This document shows, piece after piece, positions 27,527 to 37,629 of a stretch of 64,000 nt of DNA (its first letter is position 1; the number at the start of each line of letters is the position of its first letter). Source of the stretch: Cafeteria roenbergensis (taxonomy: Eukaryota; Sar; Bigyra; Bicosoecida; Cafeteriaceae); the NCBI GenBank assembly GCA_008330645.1, contig VLTN01000049.1:124001-188000 (forward strand). Direction: 5' to 3'. The notes under the pieces were generated by a model. It was given only the letters and a program-made list of their open reading frames with translations. It was not told where the DNA came from and made no database searches. The position numbers and the translations under genes are program-made.

Positions 27527-28744
27527 TCATGCCTGCCCACTGGGCCCCAGCAGGCCCCTCGCGCGAGCCTTGCCCACCACCCGCAGCGCCACGTCTAGGC
27601 TCGATCGGGCCTCCTCGAGCGCAAGCAGAAGCCTGCCAACGTGGTCCCCGCTCCCCCCCTCCACGTCCTCCTCCGTGAGCGACGCGGCCACGCGCTCGGC
27701 GATCGACGCCAGATCCGTGGCGTCGCCGGCGCCACTTCCGATGGACGCATCGGCCTCTGCCGTGCCCTCCCCGGCTGCGTCGCCGGCGCTGCCAGTTTCG
27801 GCTTTGACGCCCACGCCGTCGACCGCCCGCAGCCTGCTGCCGACGTCCTTAACGGATCTGAGCGCCGCCTCCAGAGCAGGCTCGGACGTGGAACACGTGC
27901 GCAGCACCGCCCGCGCAGCGCGCAGGGCGACTGGCACACTGCCGCTGCCGCCGCCACTAGCGCCGCCGCTGCCGCCACTGCCACTAGCGCCGCCGGCTCC
28001 GCCCGCATGCCCGCCAGCTCGGGCCCTGCGGGCCGGCAGACGGGAACGAGGTGCTGCGGCGCCGTCTGCGGTTTCGCCCTTGCCACTCTTGACCGGCGGC
28101 GACCCCCCGGCACCTGCGCCAGCGCCGGTCTGGGCGCGATGGCGCGGCGAGGCTCCAGGGGCGGCGGCCTGCCCCGCGGGGCGGCGAGCGCGCGACTGGC
28201 CGTATCCGCTGGAGGACACCTGGCCCGCCGCGCGGTTTTGCCGCCGCATTGGCCTCTCTGCTCCCTCCGAAGGGCCGCTGGCGCCGGCCGCAAGACGGGG
28301 TTTGGGCAAGCGGGACTCTGGCTGCGACTCGCCGGAGACTCGGTCTTGACCGGACGGTGACTTGGCCTCGGAGCCTGCTGCGTCCGTGGCGGGCCCATCA
28401 GCCGATTGCTTGCCGCTCTTGGCCGACGTCGGCGCAAAGCCGCCGCGCGGCCTCCGGCGCCGCTGGGTGGGGGGTGACTTCGCGCCGACTGGCGAGTGAC
28501 CGTGGCTTGGCGACGACCCGCTCACCACCGGGTCGCCCCCCTGTCGCAAGCGCTTCACCGTGGACTCGGCACGACGCCGCAGCGCGTGGACCTCCTTGGT
28601 GTGGTCGCGGGTGGAAGTGAGCTGCCCCCTTCGCGCGGTTTCGCGTCGCTTGTGCGCCCACCACTTCCTGTCGACCGCGAAGAGCTCGCAGGTTCCGCCC
28701 AGGAGCAGGAGCGACGGGGTGGGCGGGAGGGACGAGGGCACGGA

Positions 28745-28776
<32 letters not shown>

Positions 28777-30593
28777 ACGGGGCGCGGGCGTCTGTGCTGG
28801 CGACTGCTGCCGCCGCCGCCTCGGCCGCCGCTGCTGCCGCCTCCTCCTCGGCCCGCGGGTTCGGCACAGCGGCCGGCAGCGGGTGGCCCCGGAACAGCAG
28901 CTGCACCGCCGTCGGGGAAGTTCGCATCCCCACCAGAAGTCGCGCCGCTGCCTCTTGGATGACGTCATTGCAGCCAATGGTGGCCTCCCTGCGGCCCGCG
29001 GGCGTTGCCGGGGCCCCGGGCCCCCCTCGAAGCAGCCACACCCGCAGCGTCACGTGGGCGGGCGATCGCCAAACACCGGCGAACGCCGAAACCGCGTGAC
29101 GACCAACATCCTGGCAGAGCTTGCGCGCCTGTCCGGGCAGCCACGTAGCAACTGCCGCATCCATGCTGTGCGCAGTGACACATCCGGCAGAGCCACTTCG
29201 TGCTGCAGAGCCCGAGGCACCACCGCTCGTCTCGGAGGACGCAGGCTCCACCGCGCCTCCGACCCCGGCCCGCCGCGCCAGCTCTGCCACAAAGTGCCGT
29301 GCGAAAGCCGCAGCCAGCAGCGCAAAGTCGTTGTCTGCTGTGAGAGCCGGCGCGGCAACGGCCAAAAGTGCCGCCGCCTCGGCCTCCCCGAGCGCGTCCC
29401 CGGGCCGCCGCGCCCACCGCTCTTGCGATGCGTCGTGAGACAGGCCCGCGTCTCGGGGTGACCCGGCGGCAGAGCTGGTGGAGGCAGAGCTGGGAGCGGC
29501 GCGGGGCGATCGGCTCTGCGCGCCAGCGACGGCGATAGCATCAGCCGGACTCGACGGCGCTGGATCGGCACTACCGGCACCCGTCGGCGGCGCGCCTGCC
29601 TGGGCTGGTGATGCGCTTGCGATGTCGTGAAGATCGGCCTGCGACAGAGAGAGCGACGTCTCCGCCTCGTCGTCGCTGCAACGCTCCTCCACTACGGCCA
29701 GGCCCGCTGCGTGCCCGCCGTCGGGGCGGATGCCCCTCCCTGCGCTGGGCGAGCGCGGCACGGCTCTGCCCAGCAGCGGCGGCGCGCCCTCCCGGCTTGG
29801 GCTGCCAGGCGGGGCTGGGGCCGGCTGGCGGGGGCTTGCCTGGTCGCGGCCTTGCGAGGGCCGGGCTGCGGCCGCTGCCTGCGGCTGGGCAGCGGCGAGG
29901 GGCGCGGGCCTGCGGCCGCGGGGAAGGTCGTGGCCGTCTTCGAGCAGCGCTGTGGCCGTGTGGGTGTCGAGGAATGCCTCGGCGAGCCGCTGCAGAGGAG
30001 GCCAGTCGCGCCACAGCTCCCGCAGCAGGGGGTGTTGGCGGAAGGCAAGCTGCAAGAACGCAGCCGGAAGCCGGTCGGGGCGGCGGGAGCCTGACCGGCG
30101 GTACCGGGCGAAGCGCGGGTCTTGCGCAAGCGAGGCGGCGGCACGCACGGCCTCGACCACGAGCGCTTCGCAGCAAGCCGCCGCGAAGACGGAGCCATCA
30201 GCCTGCGCGCGCAGCCGAAAATTTTCCCGTCAAGCGAGGGTTGGAGGAGGAGGAGTGTGTGTGTGTGGGGGGGGGGGTGGCAGTGGTTGTAAACTGGGCA
30301 TGGTGGCCGCGGTGCAGGTGCAACTCGCCAAAGCAGCGAACGGCCAACTCGAGCGCGCGCAGCGCGTCGTCAAAGCGGGGCGGCGCAATCGCCTCTGGCC
30401 GACGGCAGCCACGGCAAAACAGGGCAGGCCCCAGCCACGACGAGGAGCAGCATAGCGCACTCACCGTTGGCTGGCGCCCGCGCTGGGCCTGCCGGACAAG
30501 CTGCGCGTGAATTGCTCGCAGGGGCAGCGTCAGCACCCTCCCCGCGTTGCTGAAGCGCTGCTCGACCTCGCCTGCGCTGTCAGGCAGTGCCAT
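27527..30593 (-). CDS. H2A-like + H2B-like histone-fold doublet with ubiquitin-like domain and long basic tail
   Basis: Two exons, 30593-30465 and 30202-27527 (donor GTGAGT, acceptor GCGCGCAG), give 934 residues. Residues about 13-120 align by eye to histone H2A: LPLRAIHAQLVR for FPVGRIHRLLRK, then VFAAACCEALVVEAVRAAA for VYLAAVLEYLTAEILELAG, then LPAAFLQLAFR for IPRHLQLAIR. The splice joins helix 1 to helix 2, which supports the gene model. Residues about 305-425 align to H2B: helix 2 FALLAAAFARHFVAELARRA, VTAHSMDAAVATW, then LPGQARKLCQDVGRHAV (398-414) for H2B LPGELAKHAVSEGTKAV. Residues 427 to about 550 resemble a ubiquitin-like fold (VTLRVWLLRGG, ATIGCNDVIQEAAARL, VQLLFRGHPLP), interrupted by poly-Ala. 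A Ser/Arg/Lys/Pro-rich tail follows. It is presumably a nuclear chromatin protein. Domain calls need profile searches. Confidence 0.78.
28738..28775. repeat. GGC triplet run (poly-Ala in the histone-fold protein)
   Basis: A run of GGC/GGA triplets reads as alanine on the minus strand, inside an insert of the putative ubiquitin-like domain. This is an ordinary GC-rich triplet expansion. Confidence 0.85.
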
Positions 30594-30977
30594 GAGGAGC
30601 CCCCGCTGCCCGGCAACCACGCCCCGAGGCTGAAGCCGACCAGAGGAGTGGGGCACGACAGGCGCAGGCAACTGCTCTGCCCTCCGATTCCCTACTCGGC
30701 ATCCGCAGTGCAAACGCCGAGCTTCGCGCGGTGGGAGGGGCAATGTGGGCGAGCAGGGCGCGCCACTCCTGCCGTGGGCACACGGCATTGCTACATGCTC
30801 TCGGTGGCGGCTTGCCAATCCGGCAACTCAGCGGCGGCGAGATGTGTCGGGCTGGCGGACAGCCGATTGTCGCGGTGGAGCTCGCAGCCTCGACCCCAGG
30901 CCCGTGGGGACGCATGCCTCGATTCGTGCTTGACGAGGCGGGTGCAGCAAGAGCGTAGTCTGGCTCGGAAAGTGCGC
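30594..30977. promoter_or_regulatory. gap between ankyrin gene 3' end and histone-fold gene 5' end
   Basis: These 384 bases lie between two co-oriented minus-strand genes. A GCTCTGCCCT variant of the iterated word lies at 30676-30685, about 83 bases upstream of the histone-fold ATG. Nothing else stands out. Confidence 0.4.
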
Positions 30978-32737
30978 TCACTCGAACATGTCAACGGTCA
31001 CCTCGACCCATGCCTTCATGGCGCGCCACCGTTCGGCCTCGCTGGGAGACGCCGCGCCTTCGGCAAACGCCCCCAAATGTGCACTCAGCTCCCGCATGCT
31101 CGGCTTGGTCCGCTGGCGATGGACAGGGTCACCCGTGGACAGGGCACGCACGAGCCAGGGCACGCCTGTCTGCGGACATGGCACCAAGCAAGGAGCGACG
31201 CAGCAAACCAATGAGGCACGGAGCCTGCGCGAAAGCAGACCTGTGCTGGTTGAGCAATGAGAACCCGCACCTGGAAGAGCTGCGAGCCTGCTGGATTCCC
31301 GGGGCGATGCTCGACGCTGCTTACAGCGTCTGGGGCTTTGAAATCCGCGCCGCGGTCGATGAGGAGCTGCGCCACGTCCCTGTGGCCTTTCCAGGCGGCC
31401 GCCATCAGCGCCGTGCACCCATACTGCGATGACGCATCGACCGACCAGCCACACCGCCCCGCATCGACCCCTACGCGAGAAGCAAAGGCCCCGCTCCCCG
31501 CCCGACGTCGCGCCCTCCCGCCAGCCGACCCCGCTCCGACCCGTCCCCGGCCTCGCCGGCCCCGCCGCTGCCCCCGACGACACTCGCGGGCGCGGCACGC
31601 CTCCCCCCGCATGACCGCCCCCGCACCACCACCACCCACGCGCCCACCCCCGGCCCGTCCGCCCCGCGCCTCCCCGAGCCCTGATCCGACCGCCCGGACT
31701 CGGACGTCACGCGGGGGCGGGCCGCCCGCAGCGGTGCCGCATCGCTCGCACGAGGGCGGCACGGGCGGGTCAGTGGCGTCGCGCTGCGCGCTGCGCTCTC
31801 ACCGTGTTGGCGGCCTCGATGTCGGCGCCGCGGTCGATGAGGAGCTGCGCCACATCCGTGTGGCCATTCATGGCGGCCATCATCAATGCGGTGCTCCCAC
31901 CCTGCGTTCACGCATCGGCCGACCAGCCACATCGCCCCGCATCGACCCCTACGCGAGAAGCAACGGCCCCGCTCCCCGCCCGACGTCGCGCCCTCCCGCC
32001 AGCCGACCCCGCTCCGACCCGTCCCCGGCCTCGCCGGCCCCGCCGCTGCCCCCGACGACACTCGCGGGCGCGGCACGCCTCCCCCCGCATGACCGCCCCC
32101 GCACCACCACCACCCACGCGCCCACCCCCGGCCCGGCCCCGTCCGCCCCGCGCCTCCCCGAGCCCTGATCCGACCGCCCGGACTCGGACGTCACGCGGGG
32201 GCGGGCCGCCCGCAGCGGTGCCGCATCGCTCGCACGAGGGCGGCACGGGCGGGACAGTGGTGTGGCGCTATGCGCTGCGCTCTCACCTTGTCGGCGGCCT
32301 CGATGTCGGCGCCGCGGTCGATGAGGAGCTGCACCACATCCTTGTGGCCATGCCCGGCGGCCAGCGTCAACGCGGTGTTCCCGAACTGCGATCACGCATC
32401 GGCCGACCAGCCACATCGTCCCGCATCGACCCCACGCGAGAGGCAACGGCCCCGCTCCCCGCCCGACGTCGCGCCCATCCGCCAAGCCCATGGCAGCAGC
32501 CCTCCGCGAGCGCCGCCGTCCACGGCCATGGTTTGCAGTCAGCTACATTTCAGAACGCACTGCGGAGCGCCCTCCCGTCACAGGCCGCAGGCGCTTTGAG
32601 GCTCGGCGCCGTGGCGCAAGCTTGTTCCTCATGCTCACGCCGAATTCCGCGTTCACGTCTTGGCCATCATCCAAAGCCTTTGTCACCGTCTCCACGTCGC
32701 CAGCAGTGATGGCAGCCCCGAACGCAGTCAATGCCAT
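30978..32737 (-). CDS. ankyrin-repeat protein, one repeat per exon
   Basis: Five exons: 32737-32639, 32385-32287, 31901-31803, 31423-31325 and 31169-30978. The first four are each exactly 99 bases, begin and end in phase 0, and encode 33 residues; total 195. Exon 1 is the N-cap repeat (AFGAAITAGDVETVTKALDDGQDVNA). Exons 2-4 are canonical repeats, for example NTALTLAAGHGHKDVVQLL and IDRGAD. Exon 5 supplies a C-terminal cap and tail (TGVPWLVRALSTGDPV). Donors are GTGAGC, GTGAGA, GTGAGA and GTAAGC; acceptors are all GCAG. Ankyrin stacks bind other proteins, and no partner is indicated. Introns 2 and 3 are nearly identical, showing recent tandem duplication of an exon-intron unit. Confidence 0.88.
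31424..32286. repeat. tandem exon-intron duplication in the ankyrin gene
   Basis: Intron 3 (31424-31802, 379 bases) and intron 2 (31902-32286, 385 bases) are almost the same sequence, differing by one 6-base insertion and a few substitutions. The 99-base exons between them are also similar. The first 90 bases of plus-strand sequence beyond 32386 (3' part of intron 1) match as well. Confidence 0.95.
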
Positions 32738-33238
32738 GCTAATTGTGGCGCCTAGGACTGCGGTGTGGTGCTTCTGCGGGCGGTTTGCTGTGGCTGGGAG
32801 TGGCGATCACTCGTTTGTTTGCTTTGGTCAGGCAGATTTCGTTCCATCTGCGCGGCAACTCTGCTGCCCGCAAGCGGGGCCAATGACGCGCGTGTCCCGC
32901 CATTCCTCCAGCTCGGGCCTTCATTGCGAAACATGCCCTCCCTCGCTGGGACAACCGTTGGGCAGCGCAGCTCAAGGACCGCGTGCAGCGGGCGCAACGG
33001 CGTTCCTGCTCGCTCTTCTCCGCGGGGCAAGACAGACACACAGCCATTGGTTCCAGTCTCGCTTCACACACACCAACATTCGGATGCCACGCTCGCTCCG
33101 CAGCGTCGGCTGGCCTCGGGGCACGCGCTCTCGCCGGCAGCTGCAGTAGGGCTGCTCTGCGCGCCATCCCTGGCAAAGCGGAAGGGGCAGTCGGCTTTCC
33201 CCACAATTTTTTTTCCCCTTCCACCGGCGGGGCTGGCC
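32738..33238. promoter_or_regulatory. divergent promoter region, ankyrin and EF-hand genes
   Basis: These 501 bases separate two outward-facing starts. An eight-T run (33208-33215) lies about 24 bases before the EF-hand ATG, a rare feature in this GC-rich window. The open frame from 32765 is continuous with the EF-hand gene, but its first part shows no conserved feature and is probably leader. Confidence 0.45.
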
Positions 33239-33712
33239 ATGGCTGCCAAGGAGGGGGCCGTGATGTTGCGCAGCGCAACGGGCCGGGCTGCAGCCACCCA
33301 CCGAGAGGTTGCGCCGATGATTGAGCGCGTCCTGGCTGTGGTGGACGCAGATGGCTCTGGCGCGGTCGAGCTTTCCGAGCTTTGCGCCTACGCGAGCAAT
33401 GTGTTTGCGGGGGCGATTCACGACCCAGGCCTTTGCAGGCTCTTTTCGGCGTTCGGCGTGGCGGGCGACGCCGCAAGCCTGGAGCGCCTGCGCGCGCTGT
33501 GCGGCACGGTGGGCGCCGGCGCCAGCGACAGGCTGACGCGGGACGGGTTCTTCGCGCTGCTGGTGGTTTTCAGCGCCGAAGACGAGGCTGAGCGGGCTCG
33601 GGCCCAACTTTCGTCCGGCTTCCGAGCCGGCTTGGGCCTTGGCGTGGCGGTGGCAGCGGCGGGCGCCACGCTGGCGTGGTTTGCTTTTCAGGCAGTGCAG
33701 CAACGCAGGTGA
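33239..33712 (+). CDS. tail-anchored EF-hand protein
   Basis: 157 residues in one exon. One clear EF-hand loop, DADGSGAVELSE (about residues 37-48), has Asp, Asp, Ser, Val and Glu at the calcium-binding positions. A second degenerate helix-loop-helix (LTRDGFFALLVVF) follows. Residues about 130-152 (GLGLGVAVAAAGATLAWFAF) form a hydrophobic helix very near the C-terminus, after which only QAVQQRR remains. This is the layout of a tail-anchored protein with its EF-hands in the cytosol, on the ER, mitochondrial outer or peroxisomal membrane. The short basic tail leaves the target membrane open. An alternative start at Met9 would not change this. No specific family is recognised. Confidence 0.8.
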   Translation: MAAKEGAVMLRSATGRAAATHREVAPMIERVLAVVDADGSGAVELSELCAYASNVFAGAIHDPGLCRLFSAFGVAGDAASLERLRALCGTVGAGASDRLTRDGFFALLVVFSAEDEAERARAQLSSGFRAGLGLGVAVAAAGATLAWFAFQAVQQRR

Positions 33713-34027
33713 CGCCCGCCCCCGTCGCGGTCTGCTCGCGGCTGGGCGAGACTCGTGGGCGCCAGCCCCTGCATCGCAAAGCCCTCCCGGCCGGCCTCTT
33801 CCCTGCCCGTGTCTCCGCCCATGGGCGAATTCGCTGCGGGCGTTTCCGGCGCCGCGCTGTTGTGCGTTTGCGACGCCATGCCGCCAGTTCAACTTGCCGC
33901 CGCATCAACTTGAGTCGTGATCACGCGCGCGTCGCCAGCCGAGGGCACTCCCACTCGTGCAGCTTCCGTCGCCGCCACACCCAGTCGGCGCTCAGTTCCC
34001 GCCCCCGCTCTTGCTCGCAACGTCGCC
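33713..34027. other. intergenic region before the DsbA-like pair
   Basis: These 315 bases sit between co-oriented genes. An open frame continues upstream of the DsbA-like ATG to 33917 without another ATG, so it is read as leader. No RNA gene or clear promoter motif is seen. Confidence 0.45.
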
Positions 34028-34947
34028 ATGCTCGGAATCGCCGCGGTCGTCGCGGCCACCCTCGCTGCTACCGCTGTCGCACAGGTTCCAGTGCCCGCAC
34101 GTCCCGACGGCTACCGCTACATGCCGCTGCCGAACCGCTCGGCCCCGCTGCAGCTGCACGGGTACTTTGACCTCACATGCCCGGACTGCAAGGTGAGCCG
34201 CGCGGTGCCTTCGCCGGCTGGCGGGCACGGGGCGCATGGCCGCACCTTCAACCAGAGGTCCGCAGCGCGTGCGGAGCCAACTTGAACCTCTGCGCGTCGC
34301 ACCGACGCGGCACGGGTGTGCGTGTGTGTGTGTGTGTGCGGCGCGACGCAAGCAGCGGCACCTGTGCGGGAGGTCAGTGCTGTGGCTGTCGAGGCGTCCC
34401 CCTCAGCCCCGCCACGCTGCCAGGGCCCATCGCGGTCGCGGGCGCTTTGCGTTGTCACGGCATGTGTGCGCAGGACACCTGGGGCCCGCTCAAGGCAGCG
34501 CTCGCCGAGTTCAACTCGGCGCAGATCGGGTTCACCATGCACACCTTCTCGCTGGCCAACCACCGCTACGGCTTCACTGCGGCGTCCGGCGCCCACGCCG
34601 CGGAGAACGCCCACAAGGACCCCTTCGCGTGGATGGAGGCCATGTTCGCCAACCAGGACAAGTTCTGGGACGAGCCCACCGACAACCTCACCGGCACGCA
34701 GGTGTTCGAGCTGTTCGGTCAGGTCGCAGAGGACGCCCCAGGGCTGCGCATCCCCAAGGACGAGTTTGTGGCGGCTCTCAAGTCGCGCCCCGTGAACCTC
34801 GCCACCCGCACGACGTGGAAGCTTGGGTGCGCCAACGCCGTGTCTAACACCCCGACGTTCTTCGCCAACGGGGCCCGCTTCGCGGCCGACGATACCTGGA
34901 CCAAGGCTCAATGGGTGCAGTTCTTCAACCAGGTGCTGTCGCAGTAG
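34028..34947 (+). CDS. secreted DsbA-like thioredoxin-fold protein 1 (CPDC active site)
   Basis: Two exons, 34028-34192 and 34474-34947 (donor GTGAGC, acceptor GCAG, phase 0), give 212 residues. Residues 1-18 (MLGIAAVVAATLAATAVA) are a signal peptide. The next strand leads to a thioredoxin-type C-x-x-C, CPDC at residues 51-54, at the exon end. The helical insert (PFAWMEAMFANQDKFW, VAALKS) and NTPTFFANG, which contains the cis-proline facing the active site, are typical of DsbA-family oxidoreductases. A further cysteine (KLGCAN) lies close to that proline. Expected role: thiol-disulfide exchange in the secretory pathway or outside the cell. A direct tandem paralogue follows with the intron at the same place. 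Confidence 0.85.
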
Positions 34948-35374
34948 CTGCGGATCCCTGCCCGTGCACCCCCGCCGGCCGTGGACCGCTCGGCCTCGCG
35001 TCCCTGCGCGTGTGCCTCCACTCCGCTCCCCTGCGTGGCCCGCCTTGCCGAATTTTTTGCCTTGTGATGTTGCCCGAGGGCGGCAGCACCAGCCAGCGCG
35101 CCGCCGCGCTGGCGCACGCACCTCCCCTCGCAAGTTCCCGGCGGCGCGCGCCAAAGCGGCAAGGCAGCCGCACAATAGCAAACACGCGAGGCATACGAAA
35201 CCAGAAACCGTTGCCGGCGGTGAGGTGCCAGCCGTGGCGTGTGGAGGCGGGCGCCTCGCGTCAAGCCTCAACATTGCGCCGCGCGCAAAGACCGCTGCAG
35301 GGCGACAGGCCCGTGGCGACAGCTGCGTCCCGCGCCTGTGCTCACGGGCGCGCACTCTGCCAGTTGCCTCTGAA
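34948..35374. other. intergenic region between DsbA-like paralogues
   Basis: This 427-base gap contains no recognisable gene. CTCTGCCAGTTG at 35354-35365, a variant of the promoter-associated 12-mer, lies about 10 bases before the second DsbA-like ATG. Confidence 0.4.
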
Positions 35375-36205
35375 ATGATGCGTGCCGTTCTGGTGCTCAG
35401 CGCTCTAGCAGCTGCCGCCGCGCAGGAGGTGCCCATCCCTTCGGCGCCCGACGGGTTCCGCTACAACGTGACCAGCAACCGCACCGCTCCGGTCCAGATC
35501 GAGGGTTACTTCGACCTGATGTGCCCCGACACACGCGTGAGAGCGGGAGCAATGTCCTGCTGGCTTCGCTTGCCGGGCTGGACGGGCAGCGGCTCGGCGT
35601 TGCAGCGCGCTCCTTGCCGGCGAATGTTCGATCCGGCGGTGTTGCCGCCTCTCCCCCGCATATCCCTTCGCTTTGATGTTGCCCTCATTCCGCCGTGACC
35701 CGTGTCCATGCCCCGCCTCGTTTCGCAGGCCGCGTGGCCTGCCCTCAAGAGCGCGCTGGACAGCTTCGACCCGGCATCCGTGGCGTTCACGATGCACCTG
35801 TTCCCGCTGCCGTACCACCACAACTCGTACCTCGCCGCAGAGGGCGCCACGATCGTGGGCCTGACCGCGTCGTCGAGCCCGTTCGCGTGGATGGAGGCGG
35901 TGTTCGCCGCTCAGGAGCAGTTCGGCAACGGCGCCACGGCCGGAATGAGCATGACCGAGGTCATCGCCGCGTTCGGCAAGCTCGCCTCACAGTCCGCCGG
36001 CGTGAACATCCCGGCCGCCACCTTCATCAACGACATGAACCAGGTCAGCAACGACGCTCGCACCCGCATCAGCTGGAAGCTCGGCTGCGCCCGGGGCGTG
36101 TCGGGCACCCCCACCTTCTTCGCCAACGGGGCCCGCTTCAGCCCCGGCAGCAGCTGGTCGGCCAGCGACTGGACGGCCTTCTTCCGACAGGTGATGGGCA
36201 ACTGA
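35375..36205 (+). CDS. secreted DsbA-like protein 2, second active-site Cys replaced (CPDT)
   Basis: Two exons, 35375-35536 and 35729-36205 (donor GTGAGA, acceptor GCAG, phase 0), give 212 residues, the same length as the upstream paralogue. A signal peptide (MMRAVLVLSALAAAAAQ) precedes the domain. The active-site motif reads CPDT instead of CPDC: the first cysteine is kept and the second is threonine. The cis-Pro motif GTPTFFANG and the nearby cysteine in KLGCARG are kept. A monothiol site cannot cycle as a dithiol oxidase, so it may act as a reductase/isomerase-like trap, use the distal cysteine, or serve a non-redox role. The shared intron position shows tandem duplication after intron gain. 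Confidence 0.85.
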
Positions 36206-36406
36206 CGGGCGACCGCTGGCACCGTGCGCGAGCGTGTGAGCGTGCTGAAGCGTGTGCGGCTGCGTGGCGGGCCGGCCGCCGCCGCCGTGCAAGCACGGGC
36301 TTGTCGTAGCCAGCCACGCGCACGGCGCCCGCGGGCAGGGCGCTGACGGTTTTCATAGGCCAGCCGGGATGCACAGACGGGGGCAGCCACACTCGTTCCA
36401 GCGCAC

Positions 36407-37336
36407 TCAGGCCAGCTGCTCGCCCCTGGCGCGGGCCTGGGCGACGGCCGTGAGCGCCTTCTCCCCAACAGCCACAGCGTCGGGCGCCGCAGAGGGCCGT
36501 TCCAGCGCGCAAACGTACTCTGTGAGGCGGTCCAGTGCGGCCACGTCCACGGCCGGGGCAGCGGCCCCTGCGCTTGCATCGGCGCTCGCCGCTGCGGGCC
36601 TCACGAACCCGCCGCCCACGGCCCACCCGCGCCGGACGGCCTCCTCTTTCGTGGCCTCGGCCGAAAGGCCTGTGCGGCTGGCGAGATCCGCCAGCGCAAT
36701 CGAGGAATACGCCCTGCCGACCACTTGCAGCGTGCTCTCGCGAACCTGCTGGGCGGCCGCGCGGATGCCGGACTTGAGCGCAGCGCTGCAAGCCACCTCG
36801 GGAACAGCCGCGAAGAATGCTGCGTTGTCGTGGCGCCAAAGGCACTTGGTCAGCTCCCATGCGGTCTGCGCGTCGCGAGACTCGCGCGCCTTGGCGCCCG
36901 CGCGCCTCCACGCGAACCGGGCCGCCTCGCTGCGGGGATAGGTTGACCGCAGGCGTCGTGACATGCTACATCAAGCGGGCTCGCCCGTTCCTGCGGCGCC
37001 AGGAGTCTGGAGCGGGCGAATTGGAGCGAGCGGCAGCGTGCAGCACTCACAGGCCGCCTTGGGCAAGCTCCGCCACGATGATCGCGCCGACGACCGTCCC
37101 TTGGTCACCAGCCTTCATTGAGAGGTACTCAAGCTGCGGGCAATCGCGCAGGGGCGCGAGGAAGCAGTGGGCGCAGGGGGCGCGAGGACAGGCGCGTGGA
37201 AAAATGGAGCGCTCGTCTGAGGCTCCGCCGCCCTGCGGGCTCGACTGCGCGGGCTCACGGACTGCTCGAGGCGAGCCGCAGCCCTTCCCATAGCTGCAAC
37301 ATCTCCTTTGTTGCCCGCTGTGGTGACGGCGAGCAT
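36407..37336 (-). CDS. CSN8: COP9 signalosome subunit 8
   Basis: Three exons, 37336-37259, 37133-37051 and 36929-36407 (donors GTGAGC and GTGAGT, acceptors GCAG), give 227 residues, against 209 in human. CSN8 is a PCI-domain subunit of the COP9 signalosome, which removes NEDD8 from cullins. The joined text IIVAELAQGGLEAARFAWRR aligns with the animal segment LALYLLHNDMNNARYLWKR, which validates the phase-2 splice. Further matches are AWELTKCLWRHDNAAFFAA, the winged-helix start VGRAYSSIALADLASRTGLS, and GWAVGG. The C-terminal 60 residues form a helix typical of complex assembly. Assignment to CSN8 over the related RPN12 rests on the Tyr-Ser-Ser-Ile and Gly-Trp motifs. Confidence 0.85.
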
Positions 37337-37629
37337 GGCGCCGGAGTGCCGCAACGATGGAGGGACGGATCGGGACGGCCGAGTGGAGTCAAACACGGCT
37401 AATTAGCGGCTGGATAGTTGCGTGCCTGAGTTACACTGAAGGAGTCGAATGCGAGTTCCTTCACGCATCGGTTCGACTGCGCAGGCTGAGCCCAAGTCGC
37501 GCTCTGACCAGATTCTCGTTCTCGCGCATCGAAGGGTGCTGCGCGCCAAGCAAAGCCGCCACCCAACGAAGCTTGAGGCGCGCGAGCAGCAGCTCGTCAC
37601 GCTGGCGCGCTGGGCCCGCAACTGTCGTT

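Noticed and set aside
30198-30818. Minus-strand open frame crossing the histone-fold exon 1 and intron
   Set aside because: It reads through a good GTGAGT donor. Splicing it out joins histone helices 1 and 2.
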